A stretch of DNA of 64,000 nucleotides from Chionis minor (Eukaryota > Chordata > Aves > Charadriiformes > Chionididae): positions 203,592 to 267,591 of the forward strand of contig VZSF01003499.1 of NCBI GenBank assembly GCA_013398295.1, read 5' to 3'. A program made the position numbers and the translations under genes. This document shows positions 24,061 to 36,803 of the stretch, in pieces; position 1 is the stretch's first letter, and the number at the start of each line of letters is the position of its first letter. The notes under the pieces were generated by a model. It saw only the letters and a list, made by a program, of their open reading frames with translations, was not told the DNA's origin and made no database searches.

Positions 24061-27000
24061 AACCACATCAGGCTCAGAAAATCTTGCATGCCAAAAGAAG
24101 TCGGAGGCTGGCAAAATATCTAGGGAACAAATTGTACCTGCTTATCCTAATCTTACTCTTCCCTGGTCACTTGTGGCCACTGTTTCTATTGGATTTCTCC
24201 CGAGGTCTAGGTCTCAGCCCCATCAGCAACCATGAAATCTCTTACTTAAAGGGGGTCTTCAGAAAGAGAAAATCATGTGATTATGGGGGATGACAAAGAA
24301 AGGGAGAAGTCAAATTATCAAAATATTTAAACTGGGGACCCAGAGTGGAAGGACCCTAAACTAAGCAGCCCCCACAGTGCACAGCACCCTCAAAGGCTCT
24401 GCCAGAGGGCATGATGGGAGAGGGATAGAAACAGGCTGCACAGTCAGCAGGTTTGCCCTGCTGAGCTCCTTTCTCTTGCCCCTACAGATGGCCACCTTGT
24501 CCAGGGCCAAAAAGGCAGAGAAGATGGTCCCACAGTATGATGGGACCTCCAATGGGGAAGGTGTAAACAAAGAGGTGAGAAGAGCTGCCAAAACCTCAGC
24601 AAGAGGGTCTGGAGGAGTTGGGCCACTGCTGGAGACAAGAGGTGGGTAAACCAGACATTTGGTGTGAACCCACGTCTTGGACCTGCCTTCTCTCAACTAA
24701 GCACATGGAAAAATGTCAAAAAAAATCTGTCCAACCTGCATGTGTCACCCTGTGGAGGTGGGTGAGAAAGGACCCCAGCTCAGGCACCAGCAACAGCATG
24801 CGCTGATGAGGTGGGTGCCACCAAACTTACCCTGCTCTGGAGGTTCTCCACTTCTCTGCTCTGGAGTGCCGTGAAGGGCTTGGCATAGAGCAGGGTCACA
24901 GTGGCAGAGTGAACCACCATGTCCTGCCCCAAGAACCTCCTGCATGGCAGCAGGGACCTCTGGTAGCACATTTGCTTCAGTGCAGGTCCACCAAAGTGGG
25001 TCTCCAAGCACAAGCGAAAATTCCAGGCTAATGTTGGATGTGGACTCTTCCATCCCTAATTTATTTGCTCTGTCTGCTAGTGTGTGACCATGGCTAATGG
25101 GAACCACCCATGAAAACCACTCCTTCCCCCTTAAATCTTTAGAGGGGCTACTCAAGAAACAGTGCTGTGACCTGTAATATATTATAGCAAAAAAATGCAC
25201 ATCTGGACACAATCAGCCCCATGCAGCCATCACGGCCGGGAAGTGTGACCCGCTCATCCCCACTCCCTGTGAGGAGAAACACAAAGTGATTTGGGACAGC
25301 AAAGGTAGAGAAGGGAAGAAGAAGAAGAGTTTCCCCTGCACTGCCTCACAGCCCCAGGACAAGCAAACACAGCCATGAAACCAAGTTTTAATCCGTCTTT
25401 TATTTCCCATTCAGCAGAAAATGTCCAAGACCTGCTCCCTGCTGTCTTTTCCATGAGGCCATTTCTCTTGCAGCCAATACCTCACCAAGATGCAGGAGCT
25501 CAGCCCCTCTATCCAGCTCTAACCTGTCCTTCTTATGCCGGTGGCACCAGATGCTCTTCCAACTTTTTGCAGGGTGCCCCCCCCCCAAGACACCTGGCGT
25601 CCCTGAGGTTAGCAGGAGGGCGCAGGAAGCCAGGGACATACCAACCACATTGTGATGCTGAACCAGGAGGTTCTCAAAGGCGCAGTATAAGATGCACACA
25701 AAGGCATGGGAGACCTGATCCGGGAGCTGAGTAGCTCAGGCAGGTTCTGTTTCAACTCGAGAGATTATTTCACTTCTTGGTGGGTTTTTTACAAAAAAAA
25801 TCTGAAACCCACAACACTTTCTGCAAAAGGAAACAAAGGAAAAACTTTCTGGGACAAAACTATTTCCAGTGGAAAAGCTTTTGCTCTGCTGTTGAAATTG
25901 GAGACAGCACGACTGGAGGGTATGTGCCTGATGGGATACATATCCACATTTCCCACCTCTGTGGCCATGTCCAACAAGCATACGTCTTCCACAGCATGTG
26001 GGCAGCTGCAGGGTTCAGACTGGAGGGATGCTGGAGTGAAACATGCTCCTCTGCCATCCTCTCTCAGTGACTCGGACTCCTGGCTGCCAGAGCTGGGAAA
26101 GCTCGGAGCCCATTTCAAGGCCTGCAAATGAAATCAGCCCTGTCCAGTAACCCGGGGCTCGCCTGACAAGAGATTCACATTTCAGATTTGGCTGCAAACT
26201 GTGGTTCCTGGGAAGGAGAAGACCCTTCATGGCTGTAAAGCAAGATGGGGAGTGCTGAGCCACCGAGGTGAAGAATGACATGGGAGGGAGAGAGACGCAT
26301 TGACAGCCACAGTGGGACCATCAGACTGCTGGGAAATGTCTGCTCTGCGATACCCTGCTGAAGCCTGGCCAGGAGGAGGCCAACGATCTTACCAGAGCAT
26401 GAGATATTCTTGGCTGGAGACCTTGACCATCAGCTGAGAGCCTGGGACAGGTTGAAGCCAGCTTGGCCAGGTGATGCTCAGGTTCCCACTGCAGGGTCCC
26501 ATCCCAGGAGACACGCATAGCCTGCAGGTCTGTCAGGGAGACAGGGTGTGTGGTTCATGGGGGGCCAAGCAGGAGAAGGCTTCCCATAGCTCCTGGCTGC
26601 TGGCCACCACAACGCTGGGAGAGGTTGGAGGAGGCTCAGGCATGGGGTATCCAGGACCCCCTCTTGCAGGGTGGTCTTGCTAACCACAAGCATTCAAATA
26701 ATCATCAGTTCAGAGTTAAAATAAACAGGAGGATCCTTACTATCTGAGCCTTGAGGCTGCAACCGCTTCATATTTTCTAGCTGTTTTCTGCAAAGGGCAT
26801 TTTGTTGGGAGAGGGGAGAGACCAACCTGTCTCTGCGCGGTGCTGCTGCGGGGATTCAGGACAGTCAACATCATGGTTTCCCGTAGATGACCCCCATCGT
26901 GTTGGCAAGCAGGGAATGGGACTTTCACACCTCAGGGTCTGTATGAGCCCCAGGGTCATTGCAAGGCAGGGGCTGCCCACCTGGGAGCTCAGTCCCTGGG

Positions 27001-29875
27001 GCTGGGTGTGCACAGGGGCCACATCCCAGGGAAGGCTTTTGGGGGCAGGAGGAGGGGGCTGTGGGCTGTGAGAGGCACCAGAAACACCTGGTCCCAGGCA
27101 ACAGCATCAGCTGGGATGTTTTTGAGGCTGGGGATGCAGGGGAAAATCCTGTCCCTCCCTGGTCCAAACTGTCTCCCAGCCTGCTCAGGGCCTCTACAAA
27201 AGCCCTTCGGCCATATGCAGAGAAGCCACACGGGGCCTTACGGGGCTGCCCGCAGGCGATGGTGGCAATAGTGAGGAGTGAAGCAGAGGTTACACCGCAC
27301 CCGTTCCTCCTCTTCCTTGCACACTGCTCCGCTCCCCTTCAGTGGCTGCGCATCTCCAGGATGGGTCTGGTACAGGATTACTGGGTCTGTGCAGCAACTC
27401 CTCCTCTTCTTCCTCCTCGTCTGTGCCCCTCCAGCACATTCTCAGCAAGGATGGTCCCCCAGCAGGTCAAGGGAAGCTGAGCTGCAGGCGTTGCCAGCGC
27501 AGGAGCGGCTGCTCAGACTTGCCAAGTGCCGTTTATCTCCAGCAGCTCCCTCAAAGGTGAAGTGATGCCGGGGCTGATAGGAAACCGCTGAGCAAGCAGG
27601 GGTAGGGCGCAGGGCAGGTAATGCCATGCCGTGACTCAGCTCTGGGCTCAATCCCTTTGATTTTCCACCCAGGCAGCCCATCTGAGTGCAGGGCAGCTAC
27701 TCCTGATTTGGGACAAGGGCAGGACTCAGCCATGCAGTCCCATCCCAGGGATGAAATGCAGTTTGGCTTCCATGCCAGCAGGGCAGCCTTCCCCACCACC
27801 ACTCCACATCCTCCATTCCCCACGGATACCGAGCCAGCAAGGAGCCACCTGCCCCTCTCCCACCTGGACCAGGATCGGAGCTAAACCACACTGTAAAACA
27901 CACACAGGGGTACTTGCCTTTAAGGGCCTTTCAGTTTTCTACCCTTTACCCATTTGCCCTGCAGTTATCACCAGGAAACACAACTTCTTCACACAGCAAA
28001 GGCCAGATTTTCAGCTGGTGTACAGCGATGTCCCCCAGAGCAGCCTCGCAGCTGCCCTGCTTTATGTCCGCTCACCGTGTGGCCCCTAGACCAGTATTTC
28101 TTGCAGGCAGAAGAGCTCTGCACCTCAGCTCAGCAACTTAAAAATATTTAAGGGACTTCTTCAGCACTGGGAAGGAGAGAGCTGATGGCTGGGAGTTGGC
28201 CCAGCAGGCACCTGCCTGGGGAAAGCACAAACAATGCAGAATCGTCCTCCTGGCACGGAGTTCCCAGCAGGCACAGGCTACTGATGCAGGAGGGCTCCTG
28301 GCCATGGGACTAGAGGTCGGAGTGCCAGGGGGGAGCTGGAGGATGCTCGGATGCATTCCAGGTGTGCATCCCAACAAGCTGCAGAGCATGCGTGCGTGAG
28401 AGGGAGAGATTTCCGATTAAAGCCAGTCTTTTCATGCTACCTCAGCCTGGGATATCAGAGGAGTTTGAGTAGAAACAGAGAGCCAAAACTCTTGAGGCTG
28501 CTTTGGCAGGCGTAACAAATTTATGTTGTACACACAAAACAGTATTAAGCCAGAGTTATGGGGGAGCTCAGATATCAGTAGTTTGGGGTGAATAATATTA
28601 CAAGGTCATTGCTATTAACCCAAACCCAAATGTTATAAGTCAGGGAAATTTGGAGCTGAGGTTAAGCATCAGGGAATTTCAGGCATGTCAGGAATGCAGA
28701 GATCAGGCACAAAACACCTGTAGTGAAACCAGGGAGGGAAGAAATGAAACATGCCTTTAAAAGGGGGTTATATCTAATCCAGCCACACTGGGTGTATCGT
28801 TCCCCTGTGTCGCTGCGGAGCAGAGAAAGCACCTCCAGCAATGTGGAGAAAAGGGGGGCGTATGCAATTGTGAATTAACAAATACATCTTCACGCAGCTC
28901 CCGTGCATGGTTTTGTGGGGTCCAGCCTGCCTGCACATGTGCAGGTTTGGGTTATTCTTACGTGGGAGCGAGGCTGTTTTAGAAAACCAGAGACCCAGGG
29001 GACTAAAAAGAGGGGAAATCTAATTTTTGTGCCTATGAAAGGAAGGATGGAAATGTGAACTAGCTGTCTGAGTCGGCAGAGAGGTGGAGATGGGTGCTCT
29101 GGGCCATGGAGTGGCCAGGGTGGCAGTGGGAAGATCACCCTGCTAGGACATGGCTTCAGACTGGCCAGATCCGTGTCCATTCCCATGCACCTTTCAGCCA
29201 GGGATGCTGCCTGGCACAGGGATGTGTGTTTCTGCCACAGGGACACATTTGATTACAGCAGCGTTGGCAAAGTGGGAACTGGCCCAGTAAAAGCCAGTGG
29301 GAACTGGGGCCAAGCAACCCATGGTGGTGAGACTGGAGAAGTTGCACGGGACTGGCCAGGTACAGGAGCTGCCAGCTACGGGCCCTGCGCTACTGGGGCA
29401 GAGGGACTGTGTGGGTTTGCAGCTGGGCTTGCGTCCAGCCTCCATGGATGTGGGGCAAGCAAACGGGCTGGGGGGAGTGCATGGGCTGGACTCCTGCTGA
29501 GCTGTTTATTGCAGGGGGGCAGCATTACCAACATCCATCAGGACCCCCGGAAGGGATGCCAGATGCAAAGGGCTCAGTCCAGACTGGAAGTGGTGTCATC
29601 AACCCTCTTGGGACAGCAGCTCCCCAACATCAGCAGAGAAGCCACCAGCCAGCAGCATGCCAGCAAAGGGGCTTCGCTCACAGACACCTCCCCGTTTCCA
29701 GCTGTCACCCGATGCTTGCATCCAGTCCTTGCTACTAGCAGAGCACCCCATGAAGCCTGCCTTCGGACTTGCAGTTAATCCCTGGTGACAGTTTGCTCCC
29801 TGGATGTATGAGCGTTAACCCCTCCGGTGCTGGCGGCACTGTGCTAGCTCTGCAGGTGGGTGGGCGTAAGGGGCT
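24061..29875. other. intergenic, one exon-like segment
   Basis: GC-rich to mixed DNA. The only stretch with exon-like bounds is 24,489-24,574: it has a strong pyrimidine tract ending CCCCTACAG, then an ATG-initiated frame of 29 codons beginning MATLSRAKKAEKMV, then GAG followed by GTGAGA. I do not recognise the peptide and found no partner exon, so it is reported as a finding rather than a gene. The 201-codon frame at 29,173-29,778 has no recognisable motif. A C9 run lies near 25,579-25,587. Confidence 0.45.
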
Positions 29876-29990
29876 TAAGCCAGCAGAGCCACACAGCAGT
29901 TAATCAGTTTGGAATCCGGTTTAATTGCAGGTTGCCTGTGATCCTTGAGGCCTGCTCTTACAAAGTGATGGGAAATGACAAATATTTATC
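29876..29990. promoter_or_regulatory. candidate conserved noncoding element
   Basis: Motif-dense AT-rich patch: CAGTTAATCAG, GGTTTAATTGCAGG and CAAATATTTATC. It has no coding potential. It is called by composition and motif clustering only. Confidence 0.22.
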
Positions 29991-31077
29991 CCCACTTTGG
30001 CAGCAGCCCTTTATCTTCCCACACTGTCATCAGGCTTTTCCAGCCCGGGGTTCAGGAGGGAAGAGTGTAAGCAGATACTATATAAGGGTAAAAGCTGGTT
30101 TGGGCACCTGTCAGCTTTCGCATTCACAGCATTCCTGGGAGGACAGGCTGGGGGAGGAGGTGCAAGACACCGAGGTAGCTCATGGGTACCCAGGTGCTGT
30201 GAAAGGCCTTCCTGGGGTCCCCATTGTCTGGGAGGAGGAGGTGCCTGGTCCAGGCAGCATGGCAGAGCGGACATCTTTGATGGGGCACAAAAAGAGGGGG
30301 GAGTACATGCTCCTTTGCTGCAGGAGATCTGCCTGAACCCTGTGTTAGGTGTGGGATAACCTGTAGTTATCCTTGAGCTGGGGAAAGCTTTTCTTGCTGC
30401 TGCACGGAGACAGGGAGTGGTGAATTGTGCTGCTGCATTGCCCTCACGCCCCTGCAACCCCTGCCCTGGGCATGCCGGGGGCACGTAGGTAGGCAGAGAA
30501 CAGCACGGTCGGGAAGGCACAGGCAGGGGAAAGCAAAGGCCACCACACAAGCCTGTGCTGCTTCAGTTACAGTGACGTTGTGGCCACAGGCCCTAACGGA
30601 GGGCCGAGCCCTCACCAAATAAATCAGGATTTCTCCCAGAGGAGTTGCAGTGCTGCAAGGAGATACGGTTGCAGTCTGTTCCGCAGTCGCGGCGTGCCCT
30701 GAGCGGCTACGGGGCTTCTTTGTGCCCCATCTCCTGATGCCCCCGTGACTACCAGCACATCCCAGTCCCCACGGTGCTGAGCCCAGGAGCCCCAGTTTCA
30801 AGGCAGGGGGCCAAGCAGGAACCCAGACTGCTGCCATTCCCCAACTCTCCTAAAAATCAGCTTGGTTTCTCCATAGCTCTCTAAAACTCAGGTGGTCGAG
30901 GCGCCATGCCCTGATCCCTCTGCAAAGTGGTCATCCTCCACGCTTCTCCTGGCACTTTGGAAAACTTCAGCTGGGAACATGGAGCTATGAAACCATCTTC
31001 CACTGAACAGGACCTGCTCAGCCACAGCTAGTTTGCGGCTACACCAGGCTTTCCAGAAAAAGGCTGTTTCCTCCCCC
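29991..31077. other. intergenic, no gene recognised
   Basis: GC-rich DNA with overlapping chance frames on both strands (minus 30,011-30,550 and plus 29,860-30,336). Nothing was identifiable. Confidence 0.5.
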
Positions 31078-31104
31078 AAAAAAAAAAAAAAAAAAAAAAA
31101 AAAA
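31078..31104. repeat. A27 homopolymer
   Basis: Twenty-seven consecutive A, then GAAATAGAGAGG. The DNA upstream lacks a polyadenylation signal or any recognisable transcript body, so a processed pseudogene is not supported. Confidence 0.95.
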
Positions 31105-31215
31105 GAAATAGAGAGGAAGAATTGAAATCACTCCCTCCGCCAGATGCCTTCGAGCAAGCGCATTTTTAAATATCAGAAACAAATAAATTGCATTCTGCTG
31201 TGTAGATGTCTAGGG
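31105..31215. promoter_or_regulatory. candidate conserved noncoding element
   Basis: AT-rich sequence containing GAATTGAAATCA, TTTTTAAATATCAG and ACAAATAAATTGCATT. No coding frame. This is inference from composition. Confidence 0.22.
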
Positions 31216-32211
31216 GTCTTTTGGCTGCAAGAGAGCTCATCAGCCTTTCGCTGTTTATGGATTACCTTGCTACCATGGGTTGCTGTATTGCCCTGAATGG
31301 GTTTGTCTCCCAGACATCCTGCAATATCTTAACTCCCATCAAGTGCTGCCTTTCTTTCCTCTGCAGCGCTTGGGGTTTGGAGAGCCGCCAGCGTCCTCTT
31401 AAAACATTACCAGAAGGGCTGGCAGGAATTCAGCCCTAACTCATCACAGGTCCCGCGTACGTTCGGCTGGGGGTGAGGGCTGGCCTCTTTTGGGACCCTG
31501 ACAAAAAAATTAAATTGAAAGAGGAGGAGGGAGGGGAAAGAGCTCTATGGAAAAATGAAATTCCTGACAAGGATGTGTATATTAAACCCTCCATTGGCTG
31601 CATCTCCTGTTGCAAATCGATAGCCCCATCCCCTGCAGCATGGACTGCCGCCGTTGAAAGCGGCGCTGGTAATTGCACGGACGTGCTGATGACATGGTTA
31701 TCCCGCGCGTGCTCAAGCTGGGAATGGTGGGGGCTTTACAGACCCTGAAATAGTGTCTTTGCTCCCCCTGCCATGGTCACTCCATCCCCTCTGCTAATGC
31801 GGCAGGAGTAAGAGCATCCCCTGGGTGTGGTGGCCCTGGTATTTGTGGCTGGGGGCTCCCCATTTCCCTGCTGCAGGACTGAAATTAGGGGATTTCCTTC
31901 AACTTGAAGCTCTGCTCATCTCTTCTGTGCTCCTCCACCCCTCTGGTGTCATTTGCACCGTGCAAAACCATCATCGCTCGGCACTATTTAAACACAATTC
32001 CTGTATAAGCACTCTCCCTCTGTGCTTATTTCCACATGATTTTACATTGAAAAATCCCTCGGCTCTCTGCCCTGGAGGCATAGCAGCACCTGCAGAGGTT
32101 GTTGAAGTAGAAAACAATGCAAAAAAGGGTATTTTATTTTTCCCAGAATCGAGTTTAGTTTCCACTCAGTGTTGAGATCTGTTGGTGATTGAATAACAAC
32201 ATACATATAAA

Positions 32212-32262
32212 ATTACAACTAAGAAATAATAAATAATAAATAAATAAACTAATAAGAAAAAA
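32212..32262. repeat. A/T-rich (AATA)n block
   Basis: Imperfect AATA/AAATAAT units, low complexity. No neighbouring element explains it. Confidence 0.8.
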
Positions 32263-32661
32263 TTAAAAGAGACGAGGATTCCTTTCAGACTCTTTAAATC
32301 TCAGGGTGTAAATACATGCAGAGGAAGGAAGTCTCCATTAAATATTCAGCACCAAGATCCTTCAGTGGAGGTGGGGGGGGATGGTTTTGTAGAAGCTGCA
32401 TCTCCACATTGTCTTAAGTTCATTTGCTAGATGGTTCATTAAACTGATGCAATTGGGCTCTGTGGACTCTCTGCAATCAGGCTGTGGATGGTTAAGTGAA
32501 GGTGGTTGCAACCGCTCCTGTGCTGGTACGCGAATACCTGCACCAGGAGCAGGTTAACTGAGCCCAACAGGGTTTACCCTTCAGCAGGAGCAAACCTTCC
32601 TACAGTGCCTTCCAGCCAAGTCAAAGACGACCAAGGTTAACATCCAGGATAATTAATAGCC

Positions 32662-32679
32662 TGTTTGTTTGTTTGTTTG
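32662..32679. repeat. (TGTT)n microsatellite
   Basis: Four and a half TGTT units; the downstream ACAAAC could pair with them to form a small hairpin. Confidence 0.85.
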
Positions 32680-32960
32680 CTTTACAAACAACCTTTTCAG
32701 ATGCTCAGACCAATCTCATTCATCTTAAACAGATGAGAAAAGGCCAATTAAAAACAAGATCATTGAATCATTTGCAAACCACCTTTATCTTCATCCTAAG
32801 GCCCTACCAAGACTCATCACCATGGTGCTTGGACACCCTCTGTGTCTGTGAGCTGGCAGTAATTCTTGAGGAGTGTGTTAGTCCCCAGTTTCTCCACGCC
32901 CCTGACACGGGCTGCACACACACCAAGGTGGGAAATGGGAATGCTGCCTACACAGGAGCA

Positions 32961-33060
32961 GGGCAATGATCATGGGAATGGCGCAACGATCACAGGAATG
33001 CGGAGATGACCATGGGAACAGGGTGATGCTCATGGGAATGGAGGGGCGACCATGCTGGAA
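32961..33060. repeat. minisatellite, five 20-bp units
   Basis: An exact 20-bp period: 32,961-980, 32,981-33,000, 33,001-020, 33,021-040 and 33,041-060. Shared features are a GATGATC, GACGATC or GATGACC-like block, CATGGGAA or CACAGGAA, and an ending AATG in units 1, 2 and 4. The units are diverged by substitution but keep their length, which implies an old array without indels. Confidence 0.88.
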
Positions 33061-34864
33061 GTACCCTGCTTACCATGCTGCTCTGCCCTTTCAACACCTG
33101 ATCTCATGAGGTAGAAAAGATATTTTTGTACCTCTGGGAGCCATTTCTGTGGTACCCAAGAGGTTCAAGCTCTTCGCTGTGGTTGCCTCAATGCTTCCCA
33201 TGCAATACCCACATTTTCCGCCTGCAGAGCTCAAAGCAGCGCCATTCCCAGGGTGTGAACAAGCGATGGAGGTATTTTAGAAATCATCCCATGGCTGAGT
33301 TGTCTCTGCTGTGACTGGCGAGTGCCTTCAGCACTCTGCTCCAGCTCTTCGCCAACGCTGAGATTGGCCATGGTGTGTAGGGGAGACTGAAGTTTTCCTC
33401 ACCCAGCCCAGCCACGCTGCTTCAGGTCCCTGTCTGCCCGCTGAGGACACCTTCACCACATCGTCACTCTGCCCCATCATCCCTTGGGGGCTGTGACCTG
33501 GGGACAAGCTTCACCAGCACAGCACCTGGAGGGGACTAGATGCCGCTGGTGGGATCCCAGTGCTCAGGCCAGCACCAGCGCCACAAATGGGTGAGCAGCC
33601 TGACCTTAATGGGGATACACAGGCTTATTTTCTCTTTGTCATCAAGGGAAGCGCTGGGTGGTGGGCAGCAGGTGGTGGACAATGGAGCTGGGCTCCACAT
33701 GCTCATGTGCCCTGTGGGCTGTGCGAGGTGTTAAATGCTCGTCACCCGGGGCTCATCCTCACTCGCCTGAGGGAGTTCATTTGCTAGGACTGAGCAGAGA
33801 TCGATCCCCCCCTCCCCAGCCCAGGGAAGGGGTTACAAACTCAACGACAAGCTGATAGCTGAGTATTGGCTTGCTAATTAAACCAGCAGGGTTCAGTCAA
33901 TCATTAAATTGGATTGAATTAAATTGAATTAGATGGTGGCTGTGGGCTAACATTCCAGGGCAAGCCCGGCTGCCAGGGCCGTGATGGGAACTCCCTGCAC
34001 AGCATATCCCAGCAGAGCCAGTATGCTGCAACAGGGATGTGATAGGAAGATCACTGACTGTTTCCCTTTGGAGGAACATCCCCCAGGAATAATTTATTTC
34101 CCAGCCAGTATGCACTGGGCTCAGCTGCTGGGTTTCAAGAAGAGAGGGTTTCCCCAGCTGGCCCTTCCCCAGCATCAGGAAGCTGCTGTCCATGAGGCCT
34201 GACCCCTCTGGTTTGAAGTCAAAGATAAATAGCCATGGAGGAAGCTTGTAAAGACCAACTGGCTCCTTTGAACGCAATACGATAAAACAAACGGCATGTG
34301 ATAATTGATAATGGGAGGAGACCACCCTCCTCCCTTTTAGGCATACTATCAACCACTTGCGCAGAGACAGACTGGACCAGGACAGACATCCTTGATGCCT
34401 GTGAGACCAAGAAGTGGTGTATCAGCATTAATGGAAACGGTGAACTGAAGAGACGTATCCTACAGCCACTGGATCTGTCACAGGTTCGTCTGGATGCAGG
34501 AGGGTGAGAGCGGCTGGGACACGCTCCTCTGCCCCTGCCTCTGTGCTCTCCAGAGCTGGGGGGTGACAGGGATGTGCCTGACACAGGCAGCAGGTCCAGC
34601 TTGGACCATATCTCCTGTTCTGCAGCAGAAGCTGTGTTTTGCACCCACTTGCACATCCGTGGTGAAAGCCTCCAGGCAAAAACCTCAAGGCCAACATTAC
34701 AGGAGAGAAAAGCCATCAACAAGCCCCAGAGCAGTGGCTGAAATGTGGCCACGCTACTGGAGCCGCCAAGCAGGACGAGCAGCTCCCTGACCTGCTGGGC
34801 TCTGACACGCTAGTCCCCCGGTGTTGGGCCCACTGACGGATGACCGGACAGGCTCCCACCGGCC
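33061..34864. other. intergenic, no gene recognised
   Basis: Mostly GC-rich, with an ATTGA-type simple repeat at 33,903-33,932. The minus-strand frame at 34,219-34,752 (177 codons) shows no family motif. Confidence 0.5.
33903..33932. repeat. (AATTGAATTA)n short AT repeat
   Basis: Imperfect AAATTGGATTGAATT-type units. They sit at the end of an AT-rich patch with CTAATTAAAC, so this could also be part of a regulatory element. Confidence 0.6.
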
Positions 34865-35080
34865 CGACTGGTGAGTTATTTATTCAAAGACCAGAGAGGG
34901 GCTGCAGTGCCAGGTTGCTCGTGAGCAGGCGGCAGCTATAAAAAGCCCTGCAATTGCCTTCCAAGCTGGTGATTCAATAACAAAATGCAAAAGTAATATT
35001 AAAGCTGCCTGCTGTGCCAACTGCTGGCTGTCTGCAGCAATAAAAATGCCGTAAATCAGCTCCAATTAAAGACTGCACAG
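34865..35080. promoter_or_regulatory. candidate conserved noncoding element
   Basis: A markedly AT-rich, stop-dense island in GC-rich flanks. It carries GAGTTATTTATTC, GCTATAAAAAGC, CAATAACAAAATGCAAAAG, TAATATTAAAG, CAATAAAAATGCCGTAAATC and CCAATTAAAG. No coding potential. In appearance it is the strongest enhancer candidate in the upstream half, but conservation was not tested. Confidence 0.33.
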
Positions 35081-36803
35081 AGTCTAACAGGAGGCTCCTG
35101 CTGAAGCCAGGAAAATCCCCAGTACGCTGAAATCGCTTGGGCAAATGCTGCACGCTGTTGCTTGCCACTTGCAGGGTACTGGAGAAGGTGGGAGGGTGCA
35201 GTGCGGCAGCCTGGCCCTGCAAATGCTTACTTTTGAAGTAGGAGAGGGTTTTACAGGGCCAGGAGAGTTGGCAGTGTCTGTGTCCTGTGTCCAAAGATGT
35301 GGCAGGTCTTGGGAATACTCTTCCATGGTTTTCCAAACAGGCACAAGCTCTTAGGGTCAGGTCTGAAGAATCTGAAGTTGCTGTTAGCCCTGGAAACTGC
35401 AGTTCGGCAGTCTGGTGGGACCTGCCAGCACACTTGGGCACATCCGTGCCTTCCCTGGGTGGACCTCAAGGAGCTCACACTTCCTCGCAAGGCAGGGAGA
35501 CCTCCCAAATGCATTATTGGGCTTTGAAAATGGGCCCTAGGCTCCCAGGGCACACCAGCAGCCAGCAGCTCTTTGCTCTTGGTGGAAGGTTTCTCCCCTG
35601 TGGTCTGTTGGGTGCCATCCTCAGTTCAGTTTTTGACCATTTGCTCCTCAGAGTGGGCCCTGAAGGGTTTTTCTCCTCTGTAGCATGTCAGGGCATTTGA
35701 AAAGTCCAGGAGAGCGGGTGGGGGGCAGGCATGTGGAGCTGGGATGCAGGACAGGCTCGGTTTCCAGCAAAGGTCCCATCCCCTTCCAGCAACACATCCC
35801 ATAGGCTGGGGAATGCCTGGGGCAACCCTGGCCTAAGTGTCCCCTCGATTCTCAGCATCCCACCCACCCTGACACGATCCCAGCATCGACCCCAACCCTG
35901 CAGAGAATGGCCAGGTCTGCCATGCCTTTGCTGCTTGGCAAACGGGCAGCACCAGGGCTTCCACCAAGAGGGCTCGATATGCCCAGATGGGAACTTTTCA
36001 GGAGTGTTTCTTCTTCGCTGATCCTTTAATTCGGTAAAAAATGGATGGTTTTAGTTAAAACTCTGCCAGAAATGAGCTATTGGTCTTGGATCGAGGTTCT
36101 GGACCAAGAGGAAGGATTTGGTCTCTTCAGCCTGGCCATGGGGGGGGTGGTGAGAAACGGACCCTGGGCAGCTGCCCCCTGCCCACTCTCCAGCCACAAG
36201 AGCTCAGCTCTTCCACCCTGCAGCTTCAGTACGGTGACCTCTTTCAGGGGCAGCCCCTCGATTTCTGCCCAGCCAGTCCAAACCCTGGACCATGCAGGGG
36301 ACTCGTGTTCCTTGGCATCATTTTTGTATATAACAAATCTTAAGAAAAAAAAAGAAAAAAAAAGTACCCTGTTAGATTTTCCCAACTCGTTCTAATTTAG
36401 TTCAAATTAGAAAATGTTCTGTGAGCTCCAGAGCGTGGGCAGAGGGACAGGGGAAGGACAGGGAGGGGATAAATAGGGTTTCCAGCTGGAGTAGCCAGGG
36501 TGGCTGCTGTGCCAGTACTGATGCACAGGCCTTGCCTACGGGCAATGAAGATGGGGCATGAGAGTGCAGGCTACAAATAAACAGCACATCCAAAATGCGA
36601 GGAGAGGATTCTTTCCCATTGGGAGAGGTATGTGTGACGTGCTCATCCTGCTGGCATCTGAGCACCTAATCTGGCAGTTGTGCTGAGTAAAGCCCAGTTC
36701 TGGACAAGGCAGAGATCCCTGGGGAAATGTGTCCTTCACAAGTGGGTCCATGGGAAGCCTCCACCATTTTCTTTCTTTCTTTTTTTTTTTTAATCTGCAA
36801 AAT
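35081..36803. other. intergenic, no gene recognised
   Basis: Mixed GC. An A-rich low-complexity run lies at 36,342-36,364 and a C/T-rich run at 36,771-36,792. The phrase GGATTTGGTCTCTTCAGCC near 36,114 faintly resembles CR1 but lacks flanking support. Confidence 0.5.
36342..36364. repeat. A-rich tract
   Basis: AAG followed by two A9 runs separated by G. Simple low-complexity DNA. Confidence 0.85.

Larger units (their letters stand above)
31216..32960. other. intergenic with A/T-rich simple repeats
   Basis: No gene is recognised. It contains an A/T-rich block at 32,212-32,262 made of AATA/AAATA units, and (TGTT)n at 32,662-32,679. The AT-rich 31,560-31,690 stretch (TTGCAAATCGAT, GGTAATTGCAC) may also be constrained noncoding sequence. 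Confidence 0.5.

Noticed and set aside
31050..31104. A27 as the tail of a processed pseudogene
   Set aside because: No polyadenylation signal, no recognisable coding or RNA sequence before it, and no target duplication seen.
34553..34869. Possible exon between a strong acceptor (TGTGCTCTCCAG) and a donor (CTG/GTGAGT)
   Set aside because: The open frame stops before the donor and the peptide resembles nothing; likely coincidence of splice-like motifs.
36074..36145. Faint CR1 resemblance (GGATTTGGTCTCTTCAGCC)
   Set aside because: Only about 25 bases fit and the flanks do not continue the element.
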